A DNA stretch of 64,000 nucleotides from JBIOHP01 sp044449065 (GCA_044449065.1 JBIOHP010000002.1:190871-254870); one strand, 5' to 3'. Counted from the stretch's first letter, positions 9,045 through 17,075 are shown. A program made the numbers and translations. The notes: generated by a model not told the origin, from the sequence alone.

Positions 9045-10409
9045 ATGACTCTCGAAAGATTTACGACAGAGACATCAGCAAAGACCGCGACGCCAGTTAA
9101 CCCTCAAAACGCCTTTGAGGTTATCGGACGCAACATGCTTCTTGATGCATTCGACATGATCGTCGATTTGAAGCGAAGCAGCGGCTTGCAGATATATGAT
9201 TCAAAATCGGGAAAAACGTATCTTGATCTCTTCTCCTTCTTTGCATCCATGCCTCTCGGCATGAACCATCCAAAAATGATGACGAAGGAATTCAAGGACC
9301 GGTTAGCGTACGTTGCTATGAATAAAGTCACCAACTCCGACGTGTATACCGTCGAGATGGCTGAATTTGTCGATACCTTCGCGCGCATCGCGATGCCGGA
9401 TTATCTCCCCCACGTCTTCTTCGTTGAAGGCGGAGCACTTGGCGTGGAAAACGCCCTGAAAGCCGCATTCGACTGGAAAATCAAGAAAAATTTCGCCAAG
9501 GGATACAACGAGGAACGCGGAACGCAAGTCATTCATTTCCGCCAGGCGTTTCACGGGCGAACGGGCTATACACTATCGCTCACAAACACCGATCCGGTGA
9601 AAATATCCCACTTCCCGAAATTCAAATGGCCCCGCATCGTTAACCCGGCGATTAGGTTTCCGTTAAACGACGAAAACCTAAAAGCTGTCGTTGCGGTGGA
9701 ACAGACGGCAATAAACCAGATCAAGGACGCTATCAAGAATAATAAAGACGATATTGCCGCGATTATCATCGAACCGATTCAGGGCGAAGGCGGCGACAAT
9801 CACTTCCGGAAGGAATTCTTCTCCGCGCTCCGCACAATCGCCGATGAAAATGACATCATGCTGATCTTCGACGAGGTGCAAACCGGCATCGGATTGACCG
9901 GCAAAATGTGGGCACACCAGTACTTCGTCCAGCCGGACATGGTATCGTTCGGCAAGAAAACGCAGGTTTGCGGATTCTTATGCAGCAAACGCATCGAAGA
10001 AGTGACGGATAATGTCTTCAAAATCGCCGGCAGACTTAACTCGACATGGGGCGGAAACCTCACCGATATGGTGCGGGCGCAACGGTATCTTGAGATTATC
10101 CATGAAGATAACCTTGTAGAGAATGCCCGGATCATGGGCGAGTATCTCATGCCGAAACTTCAGGAGCTTCAGGCGGAATTCCCCAAAATGCTCAGCAACG
10201 TTAGGGGCAGAGGATTATTCTGCGCGTTCGATTTACGGAGCGGAGATGAGCGGAACACCCTCCGGAAGAAAGCGTTCGCCAACGGCTTGATGATTTTAGG
10301 CAGCGGGGATCACTCGATCCGGTTCCGACCGCCTCTCACCATCACGCGTGAAGACCTCGACATGGGAATAAATATCCTGCGGCAATCGTTGAAGGAGATG
10401 AAAGCGTAA
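9045..10409 (+). CDS. lat: L-lysine 6-transaminase
   Basis: PLP-dependent class III aminotransferase that moves the epsilon-amino group of lysine to 2-oxoglutarate, giving allysine. The 454-residue protein shows IIEPIQGEGGDNHFR near 241, the metal/PLP aspartate in IFDEVQTG at 274-281, and the Schiff-base lysine in SFGKKTQVCG at about K304. The FGKKTQVCG context is typical of lysine 6-transaminases rather than ornithine or acetylornithine aminotransferases. An AAAGGAA ribosome site precedes the ATG at 9045. It is 170 bp downstream of the ALDH7-like gene and ends the plus-strand run just before a terminator. Confidence 0.9.
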   Translation: MTLERFTTETSAKTATPVNPQNAFEVIGRNMLLDAFDMIVDLKRSSGLQIYDSKSGKTYLDLFSFFASMPLGMNHPKMMTKEFKDRLAYVAMNKVTNSDVYTVEMAEFVDTFARIAMPDYLPHVFFVEGGALGVENALKAAFDWKIKKNFAKGYNEERGTQVIHFRQAFHGRTGYTLSLTNTDPVKISHFPKFKWPRIVNPAIRFPLNDENLKAVVAVEQTAINQIKDAIKNNKDDIAAIIIEPIQGEGGDNHFRKEFFSALRTIADENDIMLIFDEVQTGIGLTGKMWAHQYFVQPDMVSFGKKTQVCGFLCSKRIEEVTDNVFKIAGRLNSTWGGNLTDMVRAQRYLEIIHEDNLVENARIMGEYLMPKLQELQAEFPKMLSNVRGRGLFCAFDLRSGDERNTLRKKAFANGLMILGSGDHSIRFRPPLTITREDLDMGINILRQSLKEMKA

Positions 10410-10437
10410 AACAAAATAATAGGATCGTAAAAATCCA

Positions 10438-10474
10438 AATCCCCTTTCTCATTTAGAGAGGGGATTTTTTTATT
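10438..10474 (+). terminator. Rho-independent terminator after lat
   Basis: AATCCCCT and AGGGGATT arms around a short A/T-rich loop, followed by a run of T. It lies about 30 bp past the lat stop codon. Confidence 0.85.
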
Positions 10475-10500
10475 GTAGTAGCCGATCACCGATCGGCGCC
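10475..10500. repeat. Dispersed repeat family B, copy 1 (short)
   Basis: Begins GTAGTAGCCG and contains a TCACCGATCGG dyad. Longer relatives occur at 36253-36328 and 44968-45066. This copy is a half-unit abutting the lat terminator. Confidence 0.6.
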
Positions 10501-10556
10501 AATATTCAATAAAAAACGGCGTCCCTCCCAATACTATATCTCTTTCTCTTTGCACG

Positions 10557-10623
10557 ACTTTGCGTTCTCTGCTTTGAATCGTTCATCGCAAAGACGCAGA
10601 GTTCGCAGAGAAGCGCAGAGACG
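10557..10623. repeat. Dispersed palindromic repeat family A, copy 1
   Basis: Composed of a left half rich in TTTGCG/CTCTGC and a right half rich in CGCAAAGACGCAGAG and CGCAGAG; the two halves are imperfect reverse complements around GAATCGTTCATCGC. Further copies sit at 13651, 15210, 15729 and 16947, all between minus-strand genes. Confidence 0.8.
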
Positions 10624-10658
10624 AAAAAAACGGCATCCCCCCTAAACGAGGATGCCGC
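10624..10658 (-). terminator. Rho-independent terminator for the minus-strand gene ending at 10752
   Basis: CGGCATCC and GGATGCCG arms; on the minus strand the stem is followed by seven T residues. A very similar stem follows the protease gene at 17038-17075. Confidence 0.75.
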
Positions 10659-10704
10659 TCCTACTTCCCTCTAATCCACAATTAAATTTTATATCGATCT
10701 CGCC

Positions 10705-10732
10705 GTAGGGGCGTTCAATTGAACGCCCCTAC
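10705..10732. repeat. 28-bp perfect palindrome
   Basis: A perfect dyad, GTAGGGGCGTTCAA joined to its reverse complement, lies 19 bp beyond the stop of the minus-strand sorting-tail gene. There is no T run, so it looks like a REP-type intergenic palindrome rather than a terminator, though it could protect the mRNA end. Confidence 0.8.
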
Positions 10733-10751
10733 ATTTGACATATAAATCATC

Positions 10752-11966
10752 TTATTTCATTAACACTAACTTCTTTACATCCATAAAACTTCCCGCCGAG
10801 ATACGATAATAATACACCCCGCTCGCCAGCCCGGTAGTACGAAACTCCACATTATGGTATCCCGCATGCTCCTGTTCATCCACTAACAACGCCACCCTTT
10901 CGCCAAGAGTGTTATACACCTCCAACGTAACATGCGCGCTTTGCGGCAGCGCGTAGCTGATGGTGGTTGTTGGGTTGAAGGGGTTGGGGTAGTTTTGAGA
11001 GAGAGAAAATATATGAGGATTATCTTCGCCATAAAGATCGCTCACCGTGGTAACCATATCAGATAGTGGTCTACGCCACACACCGTTGTTGACAATCCCC
11101 GCAAAAAGATTTGTGCCGATGACGGCGAGGACGTTCACAGAATCGTTCGTCAAGCCGCTATCGACTGCAGACCAGTTTACGCCGTTGTCCGTGGAAAGAA
11201 AGATGCCACCATATTTACTCCCGGCAAAAAGATTCTTTCCGCTGACTGCTAGAGCATTGATATGAGTAATCGGCAGCCCAGCATCATTCCAGTTTGCACC
11301 ATTGTCAGTAGAAAAAAACACCCCATCGGCACCGGCAAAGAGATTATTTCCGCTGACGACGAAAACGTTGACACGAATATTGTGGTTCACATTGGACCAG
11401 TTTACACCGTTGTCGGTTGAATGAAACACCCCATAAAAAGTCCCGGCAAAGAGATTCGTATCGATGACGGCGAGAGCGTAGACAGAAGTATTCGACAACC
11501 CAGCAGCGAACCAATTTTCGCCGTTATTATAGCCAATAAATACACCTTCATACGCCCCAAGAATTCCCGCAAAAATATTTCGGGTGGATGAGACGACTAA
11601 AGCATTAACAGCAGTATTAATAGGCAGTCCGCTACTCATTGCCGACCATTTTCCACCATTGTTGGTGGAAAGAAACACTCCAGCGCCAAGCGTCCCAGCA
11701 AAGAGATTCCCTCCCCTTATAGCGAGAGCACTTACATAAGGATGCGTCAAACCGCTATCGATCGCAGACCAGTTAGCGCCGTTGTTGACGGAACGAAACA
11801 TACCAGTGCCAAACGTTCCGGCAAAAATATTTACTCCATTTACGCCAAAAGAAGAAAAATTGCCGCCATTGGTGCCATTGGTTTGAATCCATTGGGCAAT
11901 TGTATGCTGGGGGAAAAAACTGAGTACGGCAACTAAACACCAAAAAATGTAAAAGGATTTATTCAT
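10752..11966 (-). CDS. Secreted beta-propeller-like repeat protein with type IX sorting tail
   Basis: 404 residues. A signal peptide (FWCLVAVLSFFPQHTIAQ) leads into about seven imperfect repeats of some 40 residues with the pattern LFAG...G-V-F-STDNG-NW, like BNR/sortilin-type propeller blades (W near 65, 107, 151, 189, 226 and on). From about residue 325 comes the sorting tail (LSQNYPNPFNPTTTISYAL) ending VKKLVLMK, so it is predicted to be exported by Sec and then displayed or released by type IX secretion. The function of the propeller is unknown. The tail is nearly identical in DNA and protein to that of the upstream neighbour at 11982, suggesting recent gene conversion or duplication of the tail. 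Confidence 0.85.
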   Translation of the reverse strand: MNKSFYIFWCLVAVLSFFPQHTIAQWIQTNGTNGGNFSSFGVNGVNIFAGTFGTGMFRSVNNGANWSAIDSGLTHPYVSALAIRGGNLFAGTLGAGVFLSTNNGGKWSAMSSGLPINTAVNALVVSSTRNIFAGILGAYEGVFIGYNNGENWFAAGLSNTSVYALAVIDTNLFAGTFYGVFHSTDNGVNWSNVNHNIRVNVFVVSGNNLFAGADGVFFSTDNGANWNDAGLPITHINALAVSGKNLFAGSKYGGIFLSTDNGVNWSAVDSGLTNDSVNVLAVIGTNLFAGIVNNGVWRRPLSDMVTTVSDLYGEDNPHIFSLSQNYPNPFNPTTTISYALPQSAHVTLEVYNTLGERVALLVDEQEHAGYHNVEFRTTGLASGVYYYRISAGSFMDVKKLVLMK

Positions 11967-11981
11967 AACATGTTCCTCATT

Positions 11982-13400
11982 TTATTTTAAGAGTATGAGC
12001 TTTTTTATATCCATAAAACTTCCGGCGGAGATACGATAAAAATACACCCCACTCGCCAACCCGGTAGTGTGAAACTCGACATTATGGTATCCCGCTTGCT
12101 CCTGTTCATCCATTAACAACGCCACCCGTTCGCCAAGAGTGTTATACACTTCCAACGTAACATGCGCGCTTTGCGGCAGCGCATAGCTGATGGTAGTTGT
12201 GGGGTTGAAGGGATTGGGGTAGTTTTGAGATAAAGAAGATCGATTCGGTACGGAAACACCAGCATCTGTTACTGAAAGCGGTCCAGGAGGAAAGGGAAAA
12301 ATAGACTTTAGAAAGAATCCTTGATGTGACTTACTATTTTCGGAAGCAAACATCCATTTGCAGTTTTGTACTGGGTTAGATGGTGTGTATAAACCAGAAA
12401 ATTTAGCACCTCTGGCACGTAGTGTTCCATCATGGTTTAGTATCAATGTGAAATTAATTAATTCACCAACTTTATAAATACCAATACTATCTTTAAAAAT
12501 TCCCTTTTCCGTGAAGAGGACTTTTCCATTATAAAATGCTATCCCATAGTCGTTACCCCCGCCATAAAATATCCATTGATTGCCGACACAGAAATATGCA
12601 GCATCGCCGTTTACTCCGCCTGAGTTAACGAGTATTTGGGCACTAATCTGAATTGAATCCCCAAGTGATGCTGTATCAAGGGTCCTAACTTCCCCCCATG
12701 AGTAATTGTCGATACTGAAGACAGCAAGTGTATCAAACAAGGGAAACCAAGAACCCTGATTTACATTTCCCTTCCACCAAGCTCCTTCCCAGTGCAAATT
12801 GGATAAAGAAGGTGTGACAGACTTGAGAAGAAATCCTTGGTGTGATGTACTATTTTCTGAAGCAAACATCCATTTGAGCCCTTGGACAGGGTTTATGGGT
12901 GTATACAAGCCGGAGAATTTAGCACCTCTGACACGGAGCGAGCCATCCTGGTTTAGTATCAATGTGAAATTAATTAATTCACCAACTATATAAGTACCAA
13001 TACTATCTTTAAAAACCCCTTTTTCTGTGAAGAGGACTTTTCCATTATAAAATGTTATCCCATAGTCGTTACCCCCGCCATAAAATATCCATTGATTGCC
13101 GATACAGAAATATGCAGCATCGCCATTTACTCCGCCTGAGTTAACAAGTATTTGGGCACTAATCCGAATTGAATCCCCAAGTGATGCTGTATCAAGGGTC
13201 CTAACTTCTCCCCATGAGTAATCGTCGATGCTGAAAACAGCTAATGTATCGGACGAGGGAAACCAAGAACCCTGATTCACATTTCCCTTCCACCAAGCCC
13301 CCTCCCAATTTGAGCTAGTGATAGTGCTAATTCTCTGCTGTCCCAGTATGAAAAGTGGACAAAAAAATAAAACAAAAACAAACATTAGATATCTATTCAT
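11982..13400 (-). CDS. Secreted protein with tandem duplicated domain and type IX sorting tail
   Basis: 472 residues with a signal peptide (LMFVFVLFFCPLFILGQQ). Two nearly identical domains follow, at about residues 31-194 and 203-366, offset by 172 residues; each begins WEGAWWKGNVNQGSWFP and contains GGVNGDAAYFC and FYGGGNDYG. The domain may be a jelly-roll/concanavalin-like fold (a guess from its alternating hydrophobic pattern); I do not recognise the family. The sorting tail starts at LSQNYPNPFNP near residue 390. It lies 15 bp upstream of the 10752 gene on the same strand and may be cotranscribed with it. Function unknown. Confidence 0.85.
   Translation of the reverse strand: MNRYLMFVFVLFFCPLFILGQQRISTITSSNWEGAWWKGNVNQGSWFPSSDTLAVFSIDDYSWGEVRTLDTASLGDSIRISAQILVNSGGVNGDAAYFCIGNQWIFYGGGNDYGITFYNGKVLFTEKGVFKDSIGTYIVGELINFTLILNQDGSLRVRGAKFSGLYTPINPVQGLKWMFASENSTSHQGFLLKSVTPSLSNLHWEGAWWKGNVNQGSWFPLFDTLAVFSIDNYSWGEVRTLDTASLGDSIQISAQILVNSGGVNGDAAYFCVGNQWIFYGGGNDYGIAFYNGKVLFTEKGIFKDSIGIYKVGELINFTLILNHDGTLRARGAKFSGLYTPSNPVQNCKWMFASENSKSHQGFFLKSIFPFPPGPLSVTDAGVSVPNRSSLSQNYPNPFNPTTTISYALPQSAHVTLEVYNTLGERVALLMDEQEQAGYHNVEFHTTGLASGVYFYRISAGSFMDIKKLILLK
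12303..13307 (-). repeat. Intragenic tandem duplication, 516-bp period
   Basis: Two copies of about 490 bp (13307-12819 and 12791-12303) within one gene, in frame and highly similar at DNA level, with long runs of identical bases such as around GGGGGTAACGAC. Confidence 0.85.
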
Positions 13401-13587
13401 TTCGATTGCCTTTCAAGATTATTTGGGATTATATTTGATTCCGTGATATATCAAGTATTCCTCACAGTCGAATCTCACTGCTGAAAATTATTTAAATGCT
13501 CGGTAAATAAAATTGGTAGGGAAAAAACTTACAAATTGGCTTGTAGTACCAGAAAATACTTAATCTCGATGTTATAATCAGATTACC

Positions 13588-13650
13588 TCTTTCCTCCATC
13601 CCAATACAGGATGTTAGTAAAAGACTTTCTTAGTATGTTTGGTCGATTCA
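13588..13650 (-). pseudogene. Decayed fragment resembling the 3' end of the neighbouring anti-sigma-like gene
   Basis: Read on the minus strand this stretch gives D-Q-T-Y, a stop, then after a frameshift ILYWDGG-K, matching DQAYLDNLKNSIRYWDGKNW near the C-terminus of the 13749-15164 product. The DNA shared includes CCATCCCA-TAC-GGATG and TTTGGTCGAT / CTGGTCGAT. A family A repeat separates fragment and gene. It looks like a remnant of a tandem duplicate. Confidence 0.45.
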
Positions 13651-13741
13651 GTGCAGTCTCTGCATTCCTCTGCGAACTTAGCGCCTTTGCGATTAAATCA
13701 TTCAACGCAGAGACGCAGAGGCCGCAAAGTTACACAGAGAA
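13651..13741. repeat. Dispersed palindromic repeat family A, copy 2
   Basis: Same CTCTGC...TTTGCGATTAAA / AACGCAGAGACGCAGAG composition as the other A copies. The rest of the 348-bp gap between 13400 and 13749 holds A/T-rich sequence upstream of the sorting-tail gene and the decayed fragment at 13588. Confidence 0.75.
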
Positions 13742-13748
13742 AAGATTT

Positions 13749-15164
13749 TTACGGTAGGCGAGTGGACACTTGATGCTGTATCTCCGTCCGCTCTTTTCTC
13801 CAGTTTTTTCCATCCCAGTACCGGATGCTGTTTTTGAGGTTGTCCAGATATGCCTGGTCGATCAGATGGGGTATTTTGCCTTCCTTGAAAAGCTTGTTGT
13901 ACATGGTGGTGGTCCATGATGTGGATTTTACCTTTAGCGGTCTAAGATCGGGAGTGAATGTATATTCAAAATCATAATGAACATTGTCATTTTCCACCCC
14001 GCATGTAAACTGAATGATGCTATCCGATTGCCGCATATATTGCACTACTGTGTTTTGTTTAAAAATTGGCGTCAATTCGGATTGCGGAAGGCGGATATAC
14101 ATTATCTCAGCCGTTGATGCAGAGTCACCAAAACCTCTCGAACATGATGATTCCTGCTCACCCACTAATTTTTTCGGGTTAACTACTGCAATCACCGGCA
14201 TCGAAGGTTTTTTTTCATCGTCCACATCATTCAAACCGCACAAAATAATTTCATTATTCCCATCATTGTTAATATCACAGCTATACATTGCCTGAAAATT
14301 TCCAAAATGCCAATACTCCCCAAGAACGTTTCCGTTTTTATCCATACGCAATAAAACATTTGGAGAGCGACCACTAGAAACACTAATGTAAATTTCATTT
14401 AATTTGTTGTTTTGCACGGTATCGACAATCAATGCTTGTCCAGTGATTTCATTTGGAATATTGTATCGGGTTCCCCGAAATGAAGGATATTCCTGAAATG
14501 GGATATTTTTAATGAGATTACCGGCTCCATCAAATATGTTAACGCCCTTTTGGGGAACTGGCGGTTCTCCGCCCAGCATCAACGTCGTGAGTATTTCGTT
14601 GACGCCATTTCCCTCCCTGTCAGTTACTGCATAACACCTATTTCCCATAACATCTTCGAGTCGTTTGTCATCGGCAAATTGAGGGAGCGGTCTTTGCCAA
14701 AGGGGTCCGTTTTCATGGTTCATCACCTCAAACATGCCGTTTGCGGGGTTCATAAAAACATACGCCGGGTTTCGATCCAGCTTCGTCGCCACATTGATCA
14801 ACAACGCCAATCCCGCCGCCAAACCCAGCACGCCCGCTCCGCTCGTGATGGGATGCCGGAAAACAAACCGGGTGAATTTTTGCACGCGTGTTTGGGGCAG
14901 GTACGGCATAGGCACGCCGTAAAGATCGTGGAATGGCGCGAGGTTCTCGTTTCTTCTGGCGATGGCTCTTTCCGCGCGGGTAACGGGAATGCGCGGTTTT
15001 GTTAGTTCGTCCTTCAATTCCGTATGGAACGCGGCGATCTCATCGGCAAGGTCTTTGCAGCCCCGGCACGCGGCAAGGTGCGCTTCAATCTCCGCCCGCT
15101 GCCCTTCCACAGCTTCGGCGCGGAGGATAAAAAGCTCTAATGTATGTTCGTCTATATGGTTCAT
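13749..15164 (-). CDS. Zinc-finger anti-sigma-like membrane protein with large extracytoplasmic domain
   Basis: 471 residues. The N-terminus (HIDEHTLELFI... AHLAACRGCKDLADEI) is a zf-HC2-type helical zinc finger with the H-x3-C-x2-C core used by anti-sigma factors. One membrane segment lies near 114-133 (SGAGVLGLAAGLALLINV). The C-terminal 330 residues are extracytoplasmic and contain FG-GAP/VCBS-like calcium-loop motifs (DREGNGVNEI, DINNDGNNEIIL), suggesting a partial beta-propeller, and end with YWDGKNW. I infer a membrane anti-sigma or signal-sensing protein, with a possible regulator at 15830-16837 once adjacent before the GxxExxY unit inserted. Unproven: no canonical ECF sigma gene is present nearby. 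Confidence 0.7.
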   Translation of the reverse strand: MNHIDEHTLELFILRAEAVEGQRAEIEAHLAACRGCKDLADEIAAFHTELKDELTKPRIPVTRAERAIARRNENLAPFHDLYGVPMPYLPQTRVQKFTRFVFRHPITSGAGVLGLAAGLALLINVATKLDRNPAYVFMNPANGMFEVMNHENGPLWQRPLPQFADDKRLEDVMGNRCYAVTDREGNGVNEILTTLMLGGEPPVPQKGVNIFDGAGNLIKNIPFQEYPSFRGTRYNIPNEITGQALIVDTVQNNKLNEIYISVSSGRSPNVLLRMDKNGNVLGEYWHFGNFQAMYSCDINNDGNNEIILCGLNDVDDEKKPSMPVIAVVNPKKLVGEQESSCSRGFGDSASTAEIMYIRLPQSELTPIFKQNTVVQYMRQSDSIIQFTCGVENDNVHYDFEYTFTPDLRPLKVKSTSWTTTMYNKLFKEGKIPHLIDQAYLDNLKNSIRYWDGKNWRKERTEIQHQVSTRLP

Positions 15165-15209
15165 TCTATTATTGTATCATAGCAATTAATGTCTAATGCC
15201 GAATTGAGG

Positions 15210-15304
15210 CTCTTTCTCTGCGTTTCTTTGCGGTCTCTGCGCCTCTGCGTTAAAAACTTTAATCGCAAAGACGCAAAGTACGCAGAGGAGCGCAGAGAAA
15301 CCCA
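15210..15304. repeat. Dispersed palindromic repeat family A, copy 3
   Basis: TTTCTCTGCG... GCCTCTGCGTTAAAAAC then AATCGCAAAGACGCAAAG and CGCAGAGGAGCGCAGAG. Its inner part forms the left arm of the inverted repeat around the GxxExxY gene. Confidence 0.85.
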
Positions 15305-15821
15305 GAGTATCATATATTGTTTGCTATTCGGCGGATTCCTTCTTTCAGTTGTTCAACGTGAAAATTAATCACAAGACCGAGTCTTTTATCCAACAAACGC
15401 AAATATGTTAATGCCTGCGCATAAACAACCGGCGGCACAAGATCGATCGCCTTTAGTTCAAGCACGACTTTTTCTTCCACAAGAAAATCAAGCCGGTACC
15501 CGCAATCGAGTTTAACGTCGCGGTATACGAGAGGAATTGGTTTCTGCCTTTCAAATTTCAACCCCTGTTCATTCATTTCAGCGGCAAAACATTCTTCATA
15601 CGCGCTTTCCAGCAATCCGGGTCCTAAAGCGCGATGGACTTCAATCGCGCAGCCGATTATCTTATGAGATATTTCATTTTCTATCATCCGTTGTATTCTC
15701 CAAATTGCACGTCTTTACAATTATAGTTTTCAACGCAGAGGCGCAGCGTGCACAGGGGTTCGCAGAGTGTGACTTTGCGTTCCTTTGCGTACTTTGCGTC
15801 TTTGCGATTAAAGTTTTTAAC
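15249..15821. mobile_element. GxxExxY unit bounded by a perfect 36-bp inverted repeat
   Basis: Positions 15249-15284 and 15786-15821 are exact reverse complements over 36 bases (left arm begins GTTAAAAACTTTAATCGC and ends AAAGTACGCA). They enclose one gene, GxxExxY, and lie between two genes that would otherwise be neighbours. The arms are parts of family A repeats. I see no transposase and no clear target duplication, so mobility is an inference; ectopic recombination between repeat copies is an alternative. Confidence 0.45.
15310..15687 (-). CDS. GxxExxY family protein
   Basis: 125-residue protein of the GxxExxY family (PF13366), recognisable from IGCAIEVHRALGPGLLESAYEECF near the N-terminus and the later DFLVEEKVVLELKAI...AQALTYLRL, which has a PD-(D/E)xK-nuclease-like D...E-x-K layout (D67?, E76, K78). 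The biochemical role is not established; a nuclease-fold origin is suggested by the motif spacing. A TTGGAG ribosome site precedes the ATG. It is isolated between family A repeats and separates an anti-sigma-like gene from an uncharacterised regulator-like gene. Confidence 0.85.
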   Translation of the reverse strand: MIENEISHKIIGCAIEVHRALGPGLLESAYEECFAAEMNEQGLKFERQKPIPLVYRDVKLDCGYRLDFLVEEKVVLELKAIDLVPPVVYAQALTYLRLLDKRLGLVINFHVEQLKEGIRRIANNI

Positions 15822-15822
15822 C
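15729..15822. repeat. Dispersed palindromic repeat family A, copy 4
   Basis: Opens with AACGCAGAGGCGCAG and closes with CTTTGCGTCTTTGCGATTA; inverted relative to copy 3, with which it shares the perfect 36-bp inverted repeat. Confidence 0.85.
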
Positions 15823-15829
15823 CTTTTCA

Positions 15830-16837
15830 TCAATAATTCTTTCTCAACTCTTTCATCACCCTTTTCTGCGTGAGCGAATATAAATATTCCACCTTCGCTC
15901 TATGGCGTTTGTAATATTCTTCCTTCGTCAATCCAGGATAGACCATTTTCATGCGGTCGAACAACGAGACGTCTTCCCCATCGTTGGTCGCAAGCTTGCA
16001 TTCAAGGTGCTGACCGATGATCTCAAAATATATCTCAAAATCTTCCGGATTAACTTTTTTCTTTCCGACGTATTGGGGCTCATTTTCCTTTTTCAATGTT
16101 TCACACACCGTTTTCATTATCCCTATCGCGTCGTTCAACATCAACTGCCCGTCAATATCCGGATAAACGATATCGCCGCCAATATGTTCACAGTACAACG
16201 CTCGAAATATAAACGCTATTGTGATAAGCGGAATGATACGGCTGTAATCAGTTTGCTCGCGCAGGGAGCGGGAGAGTTTTGCGAGGAGCGAGGGGATGTT
16301 CTCCATACCCGAAGCAACAGCGCGAAATTCGCGCTCAAGTTCCCCACGTTCCATCCGCGGCAAATGACGGAGATCGTCGCATAATACCGGGACGAGGCAT
16401 GTTTCTCCGAAGCGGTCGGTCAACTGGAAATTCTGCACCGTCTGAACAGCAAGTTTGATGTTGCGAAGAATCTTTCCCAAAGCAGGGTCGACCTCGTTAT
16501 AGAACCGGAACAAGCCCTGGTTCACTCTTGAAAAAACAAGCTGCCGGAAGTGAGAAAGCAATTCCTCTTCCGAGGATTGTTCAACCGGTATGCTTTCAAA
16601 ATAGGCATTGATCTGAAGCATCCGCCCTGCGTCATTGCGCGTAAACAAATCGGCAATGCAATCATAGGCGAGATCGTCAAGCGAAAGGGCGAAGAAATCC
16701 TTATTCAGGCGTCCGGAGTTAGCCCTCTTGCGGAGGGAAACGAGCGCGATCTTCTGGCAGCGGAATATGAATTCGTTCACGCAATCATGAGCCGGAGTAT
16801 CCGAAATGACGGACGATATGATCTGCCGCAAATCCAT
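15830..16837 (-). CDS. Uncharacterised helical protein, possibly sigma-like
   Basis: 335 residues, no signal peptide or membrane segment, rich in charged helices. I do not recognise the family with confidence. The N-terminal half (FIFRCQKIALVSLRKRANSGR... DDLAYDCIADLF) and the C-terminal RHRAKVEYLYSLTQKRVMKELRKNY look like the helical, basic regions of a very divergent sigma or transcription regulator, and the next non-mobile gene downstream encodes a zf-HC2 anti-sigma-like protein. On that context I suggest a divergent sigma-like partner, but a structural or cytoplasmic protein of another kind is equally possible. Confidence 0.5.
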   Translation of the reverse strand: MDLRQIISSVISDTPAHDCVNEFIFRCQKIALVSLRKRANSGRLNKDFFALSLDDLAYDCIADLFTRNDAGRMLQINAYFESIPVEQSSEEELLSHFRQLVFSRVNQGLFRFYNEVDPALGKILRNIKLAVQTVQNFQLTDRFGETCLVPVLCDDLRHLPRMERGELEREFRAVASGMENIPSLLAKLSRSLREQTDYSRIIPLITIAFIFRALYCEHIGGDIVYPDIDGQLMLNDAIGIMKTVCETLKKENEPQYVGKKKVNPEDFEIYFEIIGQHLECKLATNDGEDVSLFDRMKMVYPGLTKEEYYKRHRAKVEYLYSLTQKRVMKELRKNY

Positions 16838-16946
16838 TAAATTCTATAGTATTAGGAACTATTTCTTGTCGATGGTAAGAATCGTTTGTTGTGATGTTAA
16901 AGATAGAGAAATGGGAGATAAAAAACAATATTTGTGGAGCGAAACC

Positions 16947-17035
16947 ACACAGAGCTTTCTCTTTGCGTTCCTTTGCGCCTCTGGGTTGAATCGTTAATCG
17001 CAAAGGCGCAAAGTTCGTAGAGAAGCGCAGAGACG
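16947..17035. repeat. Dispersed palindromic repeat family A, copy 5
   Basis: CTTTGCGTTCCTTTGCGCC...GAATCGTTAATCGCAAAGGCGC...GAGAAGCGCAGAGACG. It fills most of the 304-bp space between the 16837 start and the protease gene and abuts that gene's terminator. Confidence 0.8.
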
Positions 17036-17037
17036 AA

Positions 17038-17075
17038 AATAAAAAACGGCACCCACTTAAAGAAGATGCCGTTTA
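17038..17075 (-). terminator. Rho-independent terminator after the subtilisin-like protease gene
   Basis: AAACGGCATC and GGTGCCGTTT arms; on the minus strand the second arm ends in a T run. It is about 65 bp past the stop at 17142 and resembles the stem at 10624. Confidence 0.75.

Noticed and set aside
15210..15822. CRISPR array reading of the repeated CGCAGAG units
   Set aside because: Units are mirror-image palindromes with irregular spacing, no regular spacers and no cas genes.
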